Assembly: GCA_038211295.1 (NCBI GenBank)
Contig: JBBQVS010000011.1
Span: forward strand, 1 to 64,000
DNA: 64,000 bases
From: JBBQVS01 sp038211295
GTDB lineage: Bacteria; Chloroflexota; Ktedonobacteria; Ktedonobacterales; Ktedonobacteraceae
Reading direction: 5' to 3'
Positions within the stretch are counted from its first letter, which is position 1; every line of letters begins with the position of its first letter. Positions 36,141-44,701 of this stretch are shown here, in pieces. The notes beneath the pieces were generated by a model. That model saw nothing but the letters and a program-made list of their open reading frames with translations, was not told the origin of the DNA and searched no databases. A program made the position numbers and the translations under genes.

Positions 36141-36899
36141 CTACTTTGTGCCTGTAAAATGAACATTTTTACCATGTCGCGTGGCGATGATCTCCGCCAT
36201 AATTGCCAGCGCGATCTCTTCGGGTGCGCCTCCACCAAGATTGAGACCAATCGGGCCATGAATGCGCTGTACCTGTTCCTCGGTCAAGCCCTGCTTTTTG
36301 AGCCGTTCCGCCCGTTCTCCGCTTGTCTTGCGGCTACCAATCGCGCCGACGTAGCCGACATCGCGGGTGAGAACCACTTTCAGGGTTGGCTCATCGAACT
36401 TGGGGTCGTGTGTGAGGATAGCGATTGAGGTTGAGGGGTTCAGGTGCATCTGTTCCAACGCCTCATCGGGCCATTGCACAAGCAGTTCGTCGGCGTGAGG
36501 GAAGCGTTCGCGTGTGGCGAAGGCGGCGCGTGCGTCGATCACCGTGACGTGATAGTTGAGTGTTTTGGCGAAGGTGGTGAGCGGAATGGCGATATGGCCC
36601 GCGCCAACAATGATGAGCGATGGTGGAGGCGGGAAGCCTTCGATAAAGACATCGTATGACGCGTTTGTTGTTGTAAGAGTGTAGGTATGAATGCCCGCCG
36701 CGCCTTGCCACATGGCGCGTTCAGCATCAATTAGCGCGAGCGCATCAAGGGCGGGTATACCCAGCGTGCCGTTTGTGGTTTTGTCAGGAAAGAGCAGTAG
36801 TTTTGTGCCTACATGCTCGGCACCACGCACCAGCGTTGCTAGTGCCGCCCCCTGCTCGTGCAGAATTTGCGCTTTTAATGCTTCATACAATCCGCTCAT
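36141..36899 (-). CDS. XdhC family protein, Rossmann domain with short N-terminal part
   Basis: A 252-residue XdhC-type protein. The N-terminal 90 residues are divergent (ATLVRGAEHVGTKLLLFPD). The Rossmann domain is SLIIVGAGHIAIPLTTFA, followed by YVGAIGSRKTSGERAERL and GPIGLNLGGGAPEEIALAI. It may be the half that pairs with the short XdhC_CoxI protein encoded just upstream (36927), since that gene lacks a Rossmann domain. The intergenic gap is 27 bases. Confidence 0.85.
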   Translation of the reverse strand: MSGLYEALKAQILHEQGAALATLVRGAEHVGTKLLLFPDKTTNGTLGIPALDALALIDAERAMWQGAAGIHTYTLTTTNASYDVFIEGFPPPPSLIIVGAGHIAIPLTTFAKTLNYHVTVIDARAAFATRERFPHADELLVQWPDEALEQMHLNPSTSIAILTHDPKFDEPTLKVVLTRDVGYVGAIGSRKTSGERAERLKKQGLTEEQVQRIHGPIGLNLGGGAPEEIALAIMAEIIATRHGKNVHFTGTK

Positions 36900-36926
36900 A
36901 CATGGCTCCTGCCTCTACAAGTGGTG

Positions 36927-37244
36927 TTACCAGTCCAGACGCTCGACAAAAACGTGAATTGTGCCTCCACACGCAAGCCCAATCTGCTCGATGTTCTGTT
37001 CTTCTGTGATGCCAAACTCCAGCATTTGCGGCTTGCCATCCGCGATAACTTCCAGCGCGGCGTGAACAACCGCGGGTTCCACGCAACCACCGCTTACCGA
37101 CCCGGTGAGTTCTCCGTGTTCGTTTACCGCGAGTTTTGCTCCCGCCCTGCGTGGCGCAGAGCCATACATGGCGACAACGGTAGCGATGGCGACGCGTTCG
37201 CCGCGTGTGCGCCACTTCTCGATAGCGGGTAATACGTCAATCAT
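36927..37244 (-). CDS. XdhC/CoxI N-terminal domain protein
   Basis: A 105-residue protein of only the XdhC_CoxI domain: GERVAIATVVAMYGSAPRRAG and TGSVSGGCVEPAVV, which hold the conserved Gly-Ser-Ala-Pro and the Cys thought to contact MoCo. Starts MIDVLPAIEKW at ATG 37244 after AGGAGG. It is the first gene of the xdhC trio, with its own promoter at 37266. Confidence 0.88.
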   Translation of the reverse strand: MIDVLPAIEKWRTRGERVAIATVVAMYGSAPRRAGAKLAVNEHGELTGSVSGGCVEPAVVHAALEVIADGKPQMLEFGITEEQNIEQIGLACGGTIHVFVERLDW

Positions 37245-37265
37245 TTTCTTGCCTCCTGAATAGTC

Positions 37266-37294
37266 AGTATGCAATTATGTACGGTTCTTGTCAA
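37266..37294 (-). promoter_or_regulatory. Promoter of the xdhC trio
   Basis: On the minus strand TTGACA (37289-37294), a 17-base spacer and CATACT (37266-37271), 22 bases before the first start codon. It separates this unit from mocA-padR. Confidence 0.6.
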
Positions 37295-37478
37295 GCAATT
37301 CATGTCGAGTGTAAGCAAGCAAGCATGTAGTAGCTTATTTTTTAACTAATACATTTTTCTAGTTTCTTGCACCTTGTGCTTGTACAGGGCAATATAGATA
37401 AAGAAGTGGAGCAATATGTGTCTGATTTTTCCTCACCATGTCTTCTACTTACCTTCACTCGACTCATGCGCGTTGCTA

Positions 37479-38111
37479 CTACTGTTGTTGTTCCCATAAC
37501 GCTACGACTTGTTGGTAGGCATCCCATGTGTCCACGTCGTAGTTTTGAGTTGCGTCGTCTCTGGCAAGTGTGGCGGTCTCGTGTGGATAGCGTTCAAGGA
37601 TTTTGCGCCCGCCCTCGTCGCCGCTGGTTGTTAGAAGTTCGGGGAAGAGACTGGCGTCGATGAGGGTTGGGTTGCCGCGTTTGCCGTTGTCGTGTACGAC
37701 GATGATGCGCTTGCCCGTTGTTTCTTTTAGCGCAAGCATGGCAGTAAGCGTTTCTGTATGGATGAGCGGTTGATCGCCGAGTAAGATGAACGCGCCTGTG
37801 ACGGTGGGCGAGAGCGTCATGAGGTATGCTATGCCCACACGTAAAGAGGTACTCATCCCCTGCTGATAGGTGGGGTTATCGAGGATGGTAATGGCTCGCT
37901 GTTCTGTATAGTGCGAGAGGATAGCGCGTACCTGTTGTGCTTGATGTCCAAGCACAACAACAAGAGGGCGTGCATCTGATGCGAGTGTCATATCGAGAAC
38001 GTGTGCCAGCACGGGACGGTCTCCAAGCGGCAGCAGGAGTTTATGGCGGCCTGCTCCCATGCGGCTAGAACGGCCCGCTGCAAGCACAAGGGCTGCGGTA
38101 GAGATCGCCAT
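37479..38111 (-). CDS. mocA: MocA-like molybdenum cofactor cytidylyltransferase
   Basis: A 210-residue NTP-transferase (MobA-like fold) that joins CMP (or GMP) to molybdopterin. Nucleotide-binding motif VLAAGRSSRMGAGRHKLLLP, then LGDQPLI (metal-binding Asp) and GKRGNPTLI typical of MocA rather than MobA. Start ATG 38111 with AAGGA upstream; the padR stop is 5 bases before it. Xanthine-dehydrogenase-family enzymes use the cytosine form of MoCo, which fits the cluster. Confidence 0.9.
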   Translation of the reverse strand: MAISTAALVLAAGRSSRMGAGRHKLLLPLGDRPVLAHVLDMTLASDARPLVVVLGHQAQQVRAILSHYTEQRAITILDNPTYQQGMSTSLRVGIAYLMTLSPTVTGAFILLGDQPLIHTETLTAMLALKETTGKRIIVVHDNGKRGNPTLIDASLFPELLTTSGDEGGRKILERYPHETATLARDDATQNYDVDTWDAYQQVVALWEQQQ

Positions 38112-38116
38112 GTTGG

Positions 38117-38644
38117 TTAATCCTTTCGCAACTCGTGCATCCATTCCAGCAAAGCACGGGTTTGATGAATGCGGCTACGGAGTACAACATGGTCGAAGAA
38201 CGCATCGTCATCATCGCTACTCTCGCGCCGTTGTGACTCCAGGTGATGCAGAAAGCTTGTACAGGCAGCAATTTCTTGCTCGATGAGGGCGTCCAATTTG
38301 TGGGGCAAAAACTTTTGCACGAAATAGAGCTTGAGAAGGAAAAGCATTCGAATATCGCGTGGTTTTTCCACGGGTTGCGTGAGCCACGCTTGTAATACCG
38401 CGTCACCAGTGGGTGTCAGAGAGTGAATTTTGCGCGGGGGGCGCGAGCCAAGCGTTTCCTGTGTGGTTTCTATGTATCCAAGCTTCTCAAGTTTTTTGAG
38501 CAAGCCGTACATCTGGCTCATTTCTAGCCGTATAATCTGGCCCAATGTTCCGTTGTCGAGCCGTTGGAACATCTCGTAGCCGTGCATTGGTTGAAGTTTG
38601 AGCAAGCCCAGAATGCTGTATTCTTCCGGTGCGTTTATCTGCAT
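38117..38644 (-). CDS. PadR family transcriptional regulator
   Basis: A 175-residue PadR protein. The winged helix is EEYSILGLLKLQPMHGYEM through SQMYGLLKKLEKLGYIE and RPPRKIHSLTPTG (wing). The C-terminal helices (LLKLYFVQKFLPHKLDALIEQEI) form the dimer. It is cotranscribed with mocA and probably controls this molybdenum-hydroxylase block. The start is ATG 38644. A GCAAGCC palindrome lies 26 bases upstream of it. Confidence 0.9.
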   Translation of the reverse strand: MQINAPEEYSILGLLKLQPMHGYEMFQRLDNGTLGQIIRLEMSQMYGLLKKLEKLGYIETTQETLGSRPPRKIHSLTPTGDAVLQAWLTQPVEKPRDIRMLFLLKLYFVQKFLPHKLDALIEQEIAACTSFLHHLESQRRESSDDDDAFFDHVVLRSRIHQTRALLEWMHELRKD

Positions 38645-38669
38645 CCGCGTTTCGTTTCCTCGGAAACAT

Positions 38670-38698
38670 GGCGCGGGCAAGCCGCGCCACTACTATAC
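38670..38698. repeat. Dispersed palindromic repeat (GCAAGCC type), copy 3
   Basis: GGCGCGG-GCAAG-CCGCGCC (38670-38688) followed by ACTACTATAC. Identical over 32 bases to copy 1 at 29259. It lies between the large subunit gene and padR and continues into another stem of the GCCGCTTGCGCGGC type (38704-38717). Confidence 0.8.
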
Positions 38699-38728
38699 AG
38701 TTCGCCGCTTGCGCGGCTTGTTCGTGCG

Positions 38729-41071
38729 CTACGATTTTTCGTGTAGTGCTGTGAATAGGCGTTCTGGTGTGATGGGCAGGTGTGTGACGCGCACGCCTAT
38801 GGCGTCGTAGATGGCGTTCGCAATCGCGGCTGCGACTGGCACGACGGGCGGTTCGCCGACGCCTTTCGCGCCGAATGGCCCCAGATCAGAGGGAACTTTG
38901 ACCAGAATCAGTGTGATGTTCGGGATATCTTTGCTGAGTGGCAGGGCGTAATCCATGAGTGTCGAGGTGAGCAATTGTCCCTCTTCGCTGTATACCATGC
39001 CCTCGAAAAGTGCCCACCCGATGCCTTGTGTGACGCCGCCGTGAATTTGTCCCTCGACCTCCGCCGGATTAATGGCGAAGCCGACATCCTGGGCCGCCAC
39101 ATAGTCGAGGACGCGCACCTCGCCGGTGTCGGGGTCAACGGCGACCTTTGCGACATGGGCCGCGAACATGGGTGAGCTAACTTTGTTCGCGGCACGACCA
39201 CGCCCGTATACAGGCTCATAGCGGCCTGCGTAGCGTAGCGAGGAACGCGTGATTTTGGTTAGCGCGACCTTTTTGCCGGGCGCACCCTTGACCGAAACGT
39301 TGCCATCCATAAGTTCGAGGTCTTCGGGTGACGCTTCGAGCATATCACTGGCGATCTCAAGTATTTGCTTGCGAGCATCGTTCGCGGCGGCAAGCACTGC
39401 CGCGCCCATTGAATAGGTGGTCTTGCTGCCACCTGTGCCGCCGGAATAGGGCATTGTGTCGGTGGTATCGTGGGCGACGCGCACAGAGTCGGGGGACATG
39501 CCCAGCACCTCGGCGGCAATTAAGGCCATAGAGGTATCGGAGCCGGTCAGGTCAACTGTTCCCACCACAACGGTAAAAGTTCCATCGCTTTCGAGGCGAC
39601 ACGCCGCCGCCGTTGGCTCTGTGCCGCCGGGCCATCCACCAGCGGCGATACCAATGCCGACCTTCCAACCCGCCAGTTTTTCGGGAAGAATGTCTTTCTG
39701 GGCCTCGCGCTCTGTCCAGAGCGGATGCTGTTGTACAGCGTCGAGGCATTCGAGCAGGCCGATGCGGGGCCAACCCCCGGCGCGTTTATCTATTGAGGGG
39801 TCGCCGCCCTTGAGGCCGTTCAGCTTGCGAAACGCGATTGCGTCCATTCCTAACGCGCGACAGAGTTCCGCGACTGTGGACTCCAGGGCGAACGTTGCCT
39901 GTGGGGCGTTTGGCGCACGGTACGCACCAACGCTCACTTTGTTGGTAAGGACTTCATAGCCGCGAATGTCGATATTAGGGCAACGGTATGTGCTGGAAAG
40001 AATGAACGCGCCAAGCCCTACGGAAGCACCCGGATACGCGCCCGCATCGAAGATCGCCTTTGCCTGGAGCGCGACCAGCGTGCCATCCTGCTTTGCGCCA
40101 AGTTTGAGCGTAATCACCGATTGGGGCGCGGGATTCGCGGCAAGCAGGTCTTCCTGACGTGTATAGACAAGGCGAACGGGTCGGCGAATAGCGTGGGCGG
40201 CGGCGGCGCACAATGGCTCAACCAGACCGAACTTGCCCCCGAACGCGCCGCCTATCGGCACAGACTCGACGCGAATCTGACGTTCGGGCATATTGAGGGC
40301 CTCAGAAATGTCACCGCGAACACTGAACATGCCCTGTGAGCTAGACCAGACGGTCAATTGATGCCCCGACTGACTTGGCACCACCGTGATTGATTGTGGC
40401 TCTATGTAAGATTGATGCACAAGACTTGTTTTGAAAGTGTATTCAACTATCACATCAGCCTCGTGTAGGCCCGCGTCGATATCGCCCACTTTGAGGTGAG
40501 TTGTGTCGCTGACGTTCTGTGAAAGCTCTTCCTTTGGCTCGTTCAGAACCTCGCCGCTTGCGACGGCGGCGTGTGCGCCACCGCCCGCGATTTCTGACAC
40601 CTCATCTTTAGAGCGTGAACGTGCGAGCGGGGCGTCCAGAGCAAGGGCAGCGAGTGGGTCGATGATACCGGGGAGCGGCTCGTAGTCGATATCGACGGCT
40701 GCCGCGCCATCCTCGGCGGCGGCGGCGGTTTCCGCGAGGACGATGGCGACGGGATGACCGCACCAGAACACCTCATCTTGAGCCAGGGGTGACTGTGAGC
40801 GGGACGTACTGGCGGCCTTTGCCATGTGGAGCGTTTGGGCGGTGTAGACCGCGACGACGCCGCCAACGGCGAGAGCTGGGGAGGTGTCGAGTGTGACGAT
40901 ACGCGCGTGTGCGTAGGGACTCAGCACGAGACGAGCGTGTAAAAGGCCGGGGAACGTGAGATCGCCTGTGTAGCGTGTGCGTCCGGTTATTTTATCGAGA
41001 GCATCCTGGCGGCGTGTGGACTTGCCCACCGCACCATGCTGAGAAGTAGTAGGGTCAACCGTTTGTGTCAT
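38729..41071 (-). CDS. Second molybdenum-hydroxylase large subunit (xanthine dehydrogenase-like)
   Basis: A 780-residue MoCo-binding subunit of the xanthine dehydrogenase family, only distantly like the coxL product. It begins GAVGKSTRRQDALDKITGRT. The substrate loop reads VGAYRAPNAPQ, as in XdhB/HcrA-like enzymes rather than CO dehydrogenase. The C-terminal LGPFGAKGVGEPPVVP carries the catalytic Glu. A Glu/Asp/Ser-rich insertion occurs near residues 165-200. It has no small or FAD subunit of its own nearby, so it may share CoxS/CoxM. Start ATG 41071 with GGAG upstream. Confidence 0.9.
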   Translation of the reverse strand: MTQTVDPTTSQHGAVGKSTRRQDALDKITGRTRYTGDLTFPGLLHARLVLSPYAHARIVTLDTSPALAVGGVVAVYTAQTLHMAKAASTSRSQSPLAQDEVFWCGHPVAIVLAETAAAAEDGAAAVDIDYEPLPGIIDPLAALALDAPLARSRSKDEVSEIAGGGAHAAVASGEVLNEPKEELSQNVSDTTHLKVGDIDAGLHEADVIVEYTFKTSLVHQSYIEPQSITVVPSQSGHQLTVWSSSQGMFSVRGDISEALNMPERQIRVESVPIGGAFGGKFGLVEPLCAAAAHAIRRPVRLVYTRQEDLLAANPAPQSVITLKLGAKQDGTLVALQAKAIFDAGAYPGASVGLGAFILSSTYRCPNIDIRGYEVLTNKVSVGAYRAPNAPQATFALESTVAELCRALGMDAIAFRKLNGLKGGDPSIDKRAGGWPRIGLLECLDAVQQHPLWTEREAQKDILPEKLAGWKVGIGIAAGGWPGGTEPTAAACRLESDGTFTVVVGTVDLTGSDTSMALIAAEVLGMSPDSVRVAHDTTDTMPYSGGTGGSKTTYSMGAAVLAAANDARKQILEIASDMLEASPEDLELMDGNVSVKGAPGKKVALTKITRSSLRYAGRYEPVYGRGRAANKVSSPMFAAHVAKVAVDPDTGEVRVLDYVAAQDVGFAINPAEVEGQIHGGVTQGIGWALFEGMVYSEEGQLLTSTLMDYALPLSKDIPNITLILVKVPSDLGPFGAKGVGEPPVVPVAAAIANAIYDAIGVRVTHLPITPERLFTALHEKS

Positions 41072-41230
41072 GAAAAATTCTCCAACGAGTAGCAGAAAGA
41101 TGGAACGATTAGCTTTCAAGAGTGTAGCACAAACACAGGTTGCATGTCACTTCTGTTGATGAGCCACCGCGAGAAGAACAACATCTATGTCATGTTTGAA
41201 CAAATTAGAGTAGAAAATAATGGCAATAAT

Positions 41231-41259
41231 TTGACATGTCTTCATATTTAGCGTATACT
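41231..41259 (+). promoter_or_regulatory. Strong sigma-70 promoter of the QueC-like operon
   Basis: TTGACA (41231-41236), a 17-base spacer, TATACT (41254-41259). Transcription would start near 41266, about 75 bases before the first gene of the four-gene island. Confidence 0.75.
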
Positions 41260-41341
41260 TTCTGTGAATTTACTTCCCTTGTTTGTAATGCGTTATCATG
41301 TAAGCTCGAACTAACTAGTGCGGTATACGAGGTAGAGCAAT

Positions 41342-41992
41342 ATGCCAGATGGCGATCAAGTGCAGAGCGAAATCGCTGCTGAATATCGGCGTGGATATCG
41401 GAAAACATGCAGAGGGACACTTGGTGACGATGATATTGCCAATGAGGAACGTGCCAGGGCGATGGTAAGTGCCACCATTGAAAGAATAAAGAGTTACGGC
41501 GGTGAGCCATTTCAGGTGTTTGCAGAGGTAGTGAGGATAGCTGAGCAACTGCCGCTTTTGCCCATTTTCAAAGACACGGTGAATGAGGTAGAAATACTCA
41601 AAGGAATTGAGAGGTTTGCGAACAACATGAGCATGAACAAGCGAGCAAGACATATTGTGTTGTACATCTGTAAAGAGCAAATGAAGGCCATCTTCAACGG
41701 TACACAAGCAAAAAATGTGTATCAAGAGTTGCTTGTTCGCTATCAAAAAAGAGTATACAGAGTTGATTGTGAAGCGTTTACTGAATCCGCGCCTGACCAT
41801 CGTAACAACATGTCGCCTGCTGATTACAATGCACTTGCACAGCGTATGCGTCCAGAGATCGAGGCGCAATTTGTGAAGGCGGCAGCAAAAGTGCAACTCG
41901 ACGAGGGTTTGAAGCAAGAAGCATTGATGTTACCGCGACGTAAGGCAAGAAGACAACAGGGAGTTTTTGTGAACGAGAATCTACTCTGCTAG
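41342..41992 (+). CDS. Unknown helical protein, first gene of the QueC-like island
   Basis: Not recognised. 216 residues, charged and mostly helical. It starts MPDGDQVQSEIAAEYRRGYR with GAGGTAGAG before the ATG. The middle (NEVEILKGIERFANNMSMNK) and the basic C-terminus (LMLPRRKARRQQGVFV) suggest nucleic-acid or partner binding, but no family is evident. It is 18 bases before the QueC-like gene, so it belongs to the same operon. It occupies the position of a small partner protein, as QatB does in Qat systems; similarity to QatB is not established. Confidence 0.6.
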   Translation: MPDGDQVQSEIAAEYRRGYRKTCRGTLGDDDIANEERARAMVSATIERIKSYGGEPFQVFAEVVRIAEQLPLLPIFKDTVNEVEILKGIERFANNMSMNKRARHIVLYICKEQMKAIFNGTQAKNVYQELLVRYQKRVYRVDCEAFTESAPDHRNNMSPADYNALAQRMRPEIEAQFVKAAAKVQLDEGLKQEALMLPRRKARRQQGVFVNENLLC

Positions 41993-42010
41993 TAGACAGG
42001 GAGAATTGGT

Positions 42011-43429
42011 ATGCAAAAAGTAGACTATACATGTAAGTTTACCTATATCGCGCAAGAGATTAGAAGGGGAAAGTTGACTTTTGTAGATCATAATGCTGTA
42101 GGTGGAGCGAAAGAGACACAGTTGAAGGTTGCTGCAAACGACGCAAACTTTAAGAAGACTGTGTTGAAGCAAGTTACTGAGCTAAACGCTGACTTGATAG
42201 ATATTGCGGCGGCGGTACATACGACGGATCGGTTGTGTGGGACGGAGAGAAAGAGGACATGCCAAATTCATGTCGAACTGCCCATCAGGAATGTAGCACT
42301 GTGTGCTAATGTAGCCGCGCGTAAAGAGTTGGAAGACATATTGTACTGGTTTACTGAAGACCATTGGTCATTCACCTTCATTAAGTACAGTAAAGATGGT
42401 CATACTGCTGAACTTCAACGCGCTTTAGAAGATGGGGAGGCTCATGACCCACGAAAGGTTGCTTTGTGGAGTGGTGGGCTTGACGCTCTTGCTGGTCTTT
42501 ACAATCACCTCAGTCAAGACACGACAATGCCGTACACGTTACTGGGTGTGGGAACCAACACGATAGTTCCCAAGTTGCAGAAGAATGTACGAGACAAGCT
42601 TCCTAAGGAATTTGTACAGCGTGTAAATCTGGTACAGATTCCTCTGTATCACTTAAAAAAAGGCGTTCAAACAAGTTCTGATGCGCGTTCGCGTGGTTTT
42701 GTTTTTCTCTTGCTAGGGGCAGTATGTGCGTTGCAGGAGTCACAGGACAAGCTCTACATCTACGAAAACGGTATCGGAGCGATGAATCTTCCGTTGCGGG
42801 ACTGTGAGGTGGGACTTGACCATGCACGTTCGATGCATCCGCTCTCGCTGTTGCGTATGGGTACATGGCTTTCGTCGATACGTGAGAAAACATTTACCTT
42901 TGAAAATCCTTATCTTTTCGAGACGAAGGCGCAGGTATGTGAGAAGGTGTTGGCAGAAAAAGATATTGTCTTCAGCACTTCAAGCTGTGATAGAAGACCG
43001 AGGGCTAAGCCCATGCTTGATTGTGGTTGCTGTACCGCCTGTCTGCTGCGACGGCAGGCTATTGCTGCGCTGGGTAAAACGGATGAGACGTCCTACAATT
43101 TTGAGAGACTGTTGAGGCAGCAAAAACGGAGCGACGTTTGCCAGAAAGAGGATTGCGCGAAAGAACTGCTTGATAAGAAGTACAGAAGACATCTTGTTGC
43201 GACTGTTGCTCATGTTGCCACGTTGAAGCGGTTACTGTCCTCTGAAGAAGATGCATGGGAGCGCATGGTGGAGCAGTATCCTATTCTTGAGGAAACGGTG
43301 CAAAAGATAGCTTCTGAAAAGGCGTGTCAGGAGAAGATGCGTACAGGTTTTCTGAAGTTATATCGCACGTATGTCGATGAATGGAATGACGATGTGCGTT
43401 CTATATTATATGCTGGACTGCTGTCATGA
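42011..43429 (+). CDS. QueC-like PP-loop ATPase, defence-associated type
   Basis: A 472-residue protein with a QueC-like core. The PP-loop is ALWSGGLDALAGL near residue 155 (SGGxDA; canonical has SGGxDS). The zinc site is a Cys in SSCDRRPRAKP followed by LDCGCCTACLLRRQA, as in QueC (C-x-n-CxxCxxC). It has an N-terminal domain of about 145 residues (DLIDIAAAVHTTDRLCG, LEDILYWFTEDHWSFTF) and a C-terminal helical extension of 100 residues, neither present in house-keeping QueC. This layout is that of the QueC-like proteins of anti-phage systems (QatC, and the type IV CBASS relatives). The true reaction is unknown; it could modify a protein or nucleotide with a deazapurine-type step. Operon gene 2. 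Confidence 0.75.
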   Translation: MQKVDYTCKFTYIAQEIRRGKLTFVDHNAVGGAKETQLKVAANDANFKKTVLKQVTELNADLIDIAAAVHTTDRLCGTERKRTCQIHVELPIRNVALCANVAARKELEDILYWFTEDHWSFTFIKYSKDGHTAELQRALEDGEAHDPRKVALWSGGLDALAGLYNHLSQDTTMPYTLLGVGTNTIVPKLQKNVRDKLPKEFVQRVNLVQIPLYHLKKGVQTSSDARSRGFVFLLLGAVCALQESQDKLYIYENGIGAMNLPLRDCEVGLDHARSMHPLSLLRMGTWLSSIREKTFTFENPYLFETKAQVCEKVLAEKDIVFSTSSCDRRPRAKPMLDCGCCTACLLRRQAIAALGKTDETSYNFERLLRQQKRSDVCQKEDCAKELLDKKYRRHLVATVAHVATLKRLLSSEEDAWERMVEQYPILEETVQKIASEKACQEKMRTGFLKLYRTYVDEWNDDVRSILYAGLLS

Positions 43430-43483
43430 ACCTTTCTGCGGGGGAAGAGGACGGGCAGCGAGTCATCGTAAGAAAGGTGATGT

Positions 43484-44701
43484 ATGGATGCCACTATCCT
43501 CGAAACACTTGATCCGAAAGTGTTGGGACGAGAATTACAACAGGCGCGTATCAGTAAAGGTTTGACGCAAGAGCAAGCTGCGAGTGCAATTGATATCGCG
43601 CGAACAACCATGATTGCGATTGAGAAAGGTGAGCGGCGGGTAAAAGCGGGTGAGTTGCTCAAACTCTCGCAGGTTTACGGGTTACAAGTGGGCGATTTCT
43701 TGCGTTCGCATCCTGCGTTTGAGTGGTCAAAGCCTCAATTTCGAGGGCCAACACTGCGTACTGAAGCGGACAATGCCTTGATTGCGCCACATATTGCGCT
43801 GCTGGAGCGGCTGGCGGGCGACTACTTTGAGCTAGAACGTATCACTGAAGCACCGCTTGTTCGCAAGTACCCACAAGAGTACGGTGTCGGTGGTCTCTCT
43901 TCGCGAGAGGTGGCGGAGAGTATCGCGATTGAGGAGCGTGTGCGACTGGGATTAGGCGATGGGCAAATTTCATCGCTACGTGATATCCTGGAACAAGATG
44001 TTGGCTTACGCATTTTCTGTTATCCATTGCCTGCGAAGTTTTCTGCACTCTATTTATATGAGGAACAGGTAGGGGGATGTATTGCAATGAATAAACAGCA
44101 TCCTGAAGAGCGGCGGCGTTGGTCGCTCGCGCGCGACTATGGGCATTTTCTTCTGCATCGCAAGAAGCCTACAGTCTCTATGGATGATGGCTACCAGCGT
44201 AAGCCCGAAAGTGAACGCCTTGCCGATGACTTCGCACGTTATTTCCTGATGCCAACCAGTGGTATTACACGGCGCGTCAACGAGATTCGCAAATCGAAAG
44301 AGGCCGTCACGCTTGCGGATATTTGCACACTCGCACATTTCTACGGTGTTTCTGTTGAGGCTATGACTTATCGACTTGAAGACCTGCGCTTGTTACCGTC
44401 AGGCACATGGGAGCGATTGCAATTGCGCGGTTTGAAGGTGCGCGATGCACAAAAGCAACTCGGTCTTCCTTCGCTGTCGGTTCAAGATCAAGAATTGCCA
44501 GTACGTTATCTCTATTTGACACTTGATGCTTTTGATCGCAACCTTATCAGCGAGGGAATGTTTGCGCGTTACCTCAACACTGATCTCCTCAGTGCGAGAG
44601 ACCTGGTAGAAGTGTTGCGCCAGCAGTTAGGAACGAGAATGCTGGACGAACGTGATGAAACACTGCCACCGAAGCTGGCGAAAGATAACGTGTATGAATA
44701 A
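43484..44701 (+). CDS. XRE regulator fused to an ImmA/IrrE-like domain
   Basis: A 405-residue protein. Residues 14-70 are an XRE helix-turn-helix (GLTQEQAASAIDIARTTMIA). Residues about 150-290 match the ImmA/IrrE (COG2856) metallopeptidase region. The usual HEFGH motif reads RDYGHFLLH, so the first metal His is Arg and the catalytic Glu is Asp; peptidase activity is doubtful. The remaining EERLADDFARYFLMP is typical of the family. The gene follows the QueC-like gene by 54 bases and overlaps the PIN-like gene by 8, a common pair in which XRE-ImmA is the antitoxin or sensor. Confidence 0.85.
   Translation: MDATILETLDPKVLGRELQQARISKGLTQEQAASAIDIARTTMIAIEKGERRVKAGELLKLSQVYGLQVGDFLRSHPAFEWSKPQFRGPTLRTEADNALIAPHIALLERLAGDYFELERITEAPLVRKYPQEYGVGGLSSREVAESIAIEERVRLGLGDGQISSLRDILEQDVGLRIFCYPLPAKFSALYLYEEQVGGCIAMNKQHPEERRRWSLARDYGHFLLHRKKPTVSMDDGYQRKPESERLADDFARYFLMPTSGITRRVNEIRKSKEAVTLADICTLAHFYGVSVEAMTYRLEDLRLLPSGTWERLQLRGLKVRDAQKQLGLPSLSVQDQELPVRYLYLTLDAFDRNLISEGMFARYLNTDLLSARDLVEVLRQQLGTRMLDERDETLPPKLAKDNVYE

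Noticed and set aside
42011..43429. House-keeping QueC (queuosine pathway)
   Set aside because: The extra N- and C-terminal domains, SGGxDA motif and neighbours are unlike queC; no queD, queE or queF is nearby.
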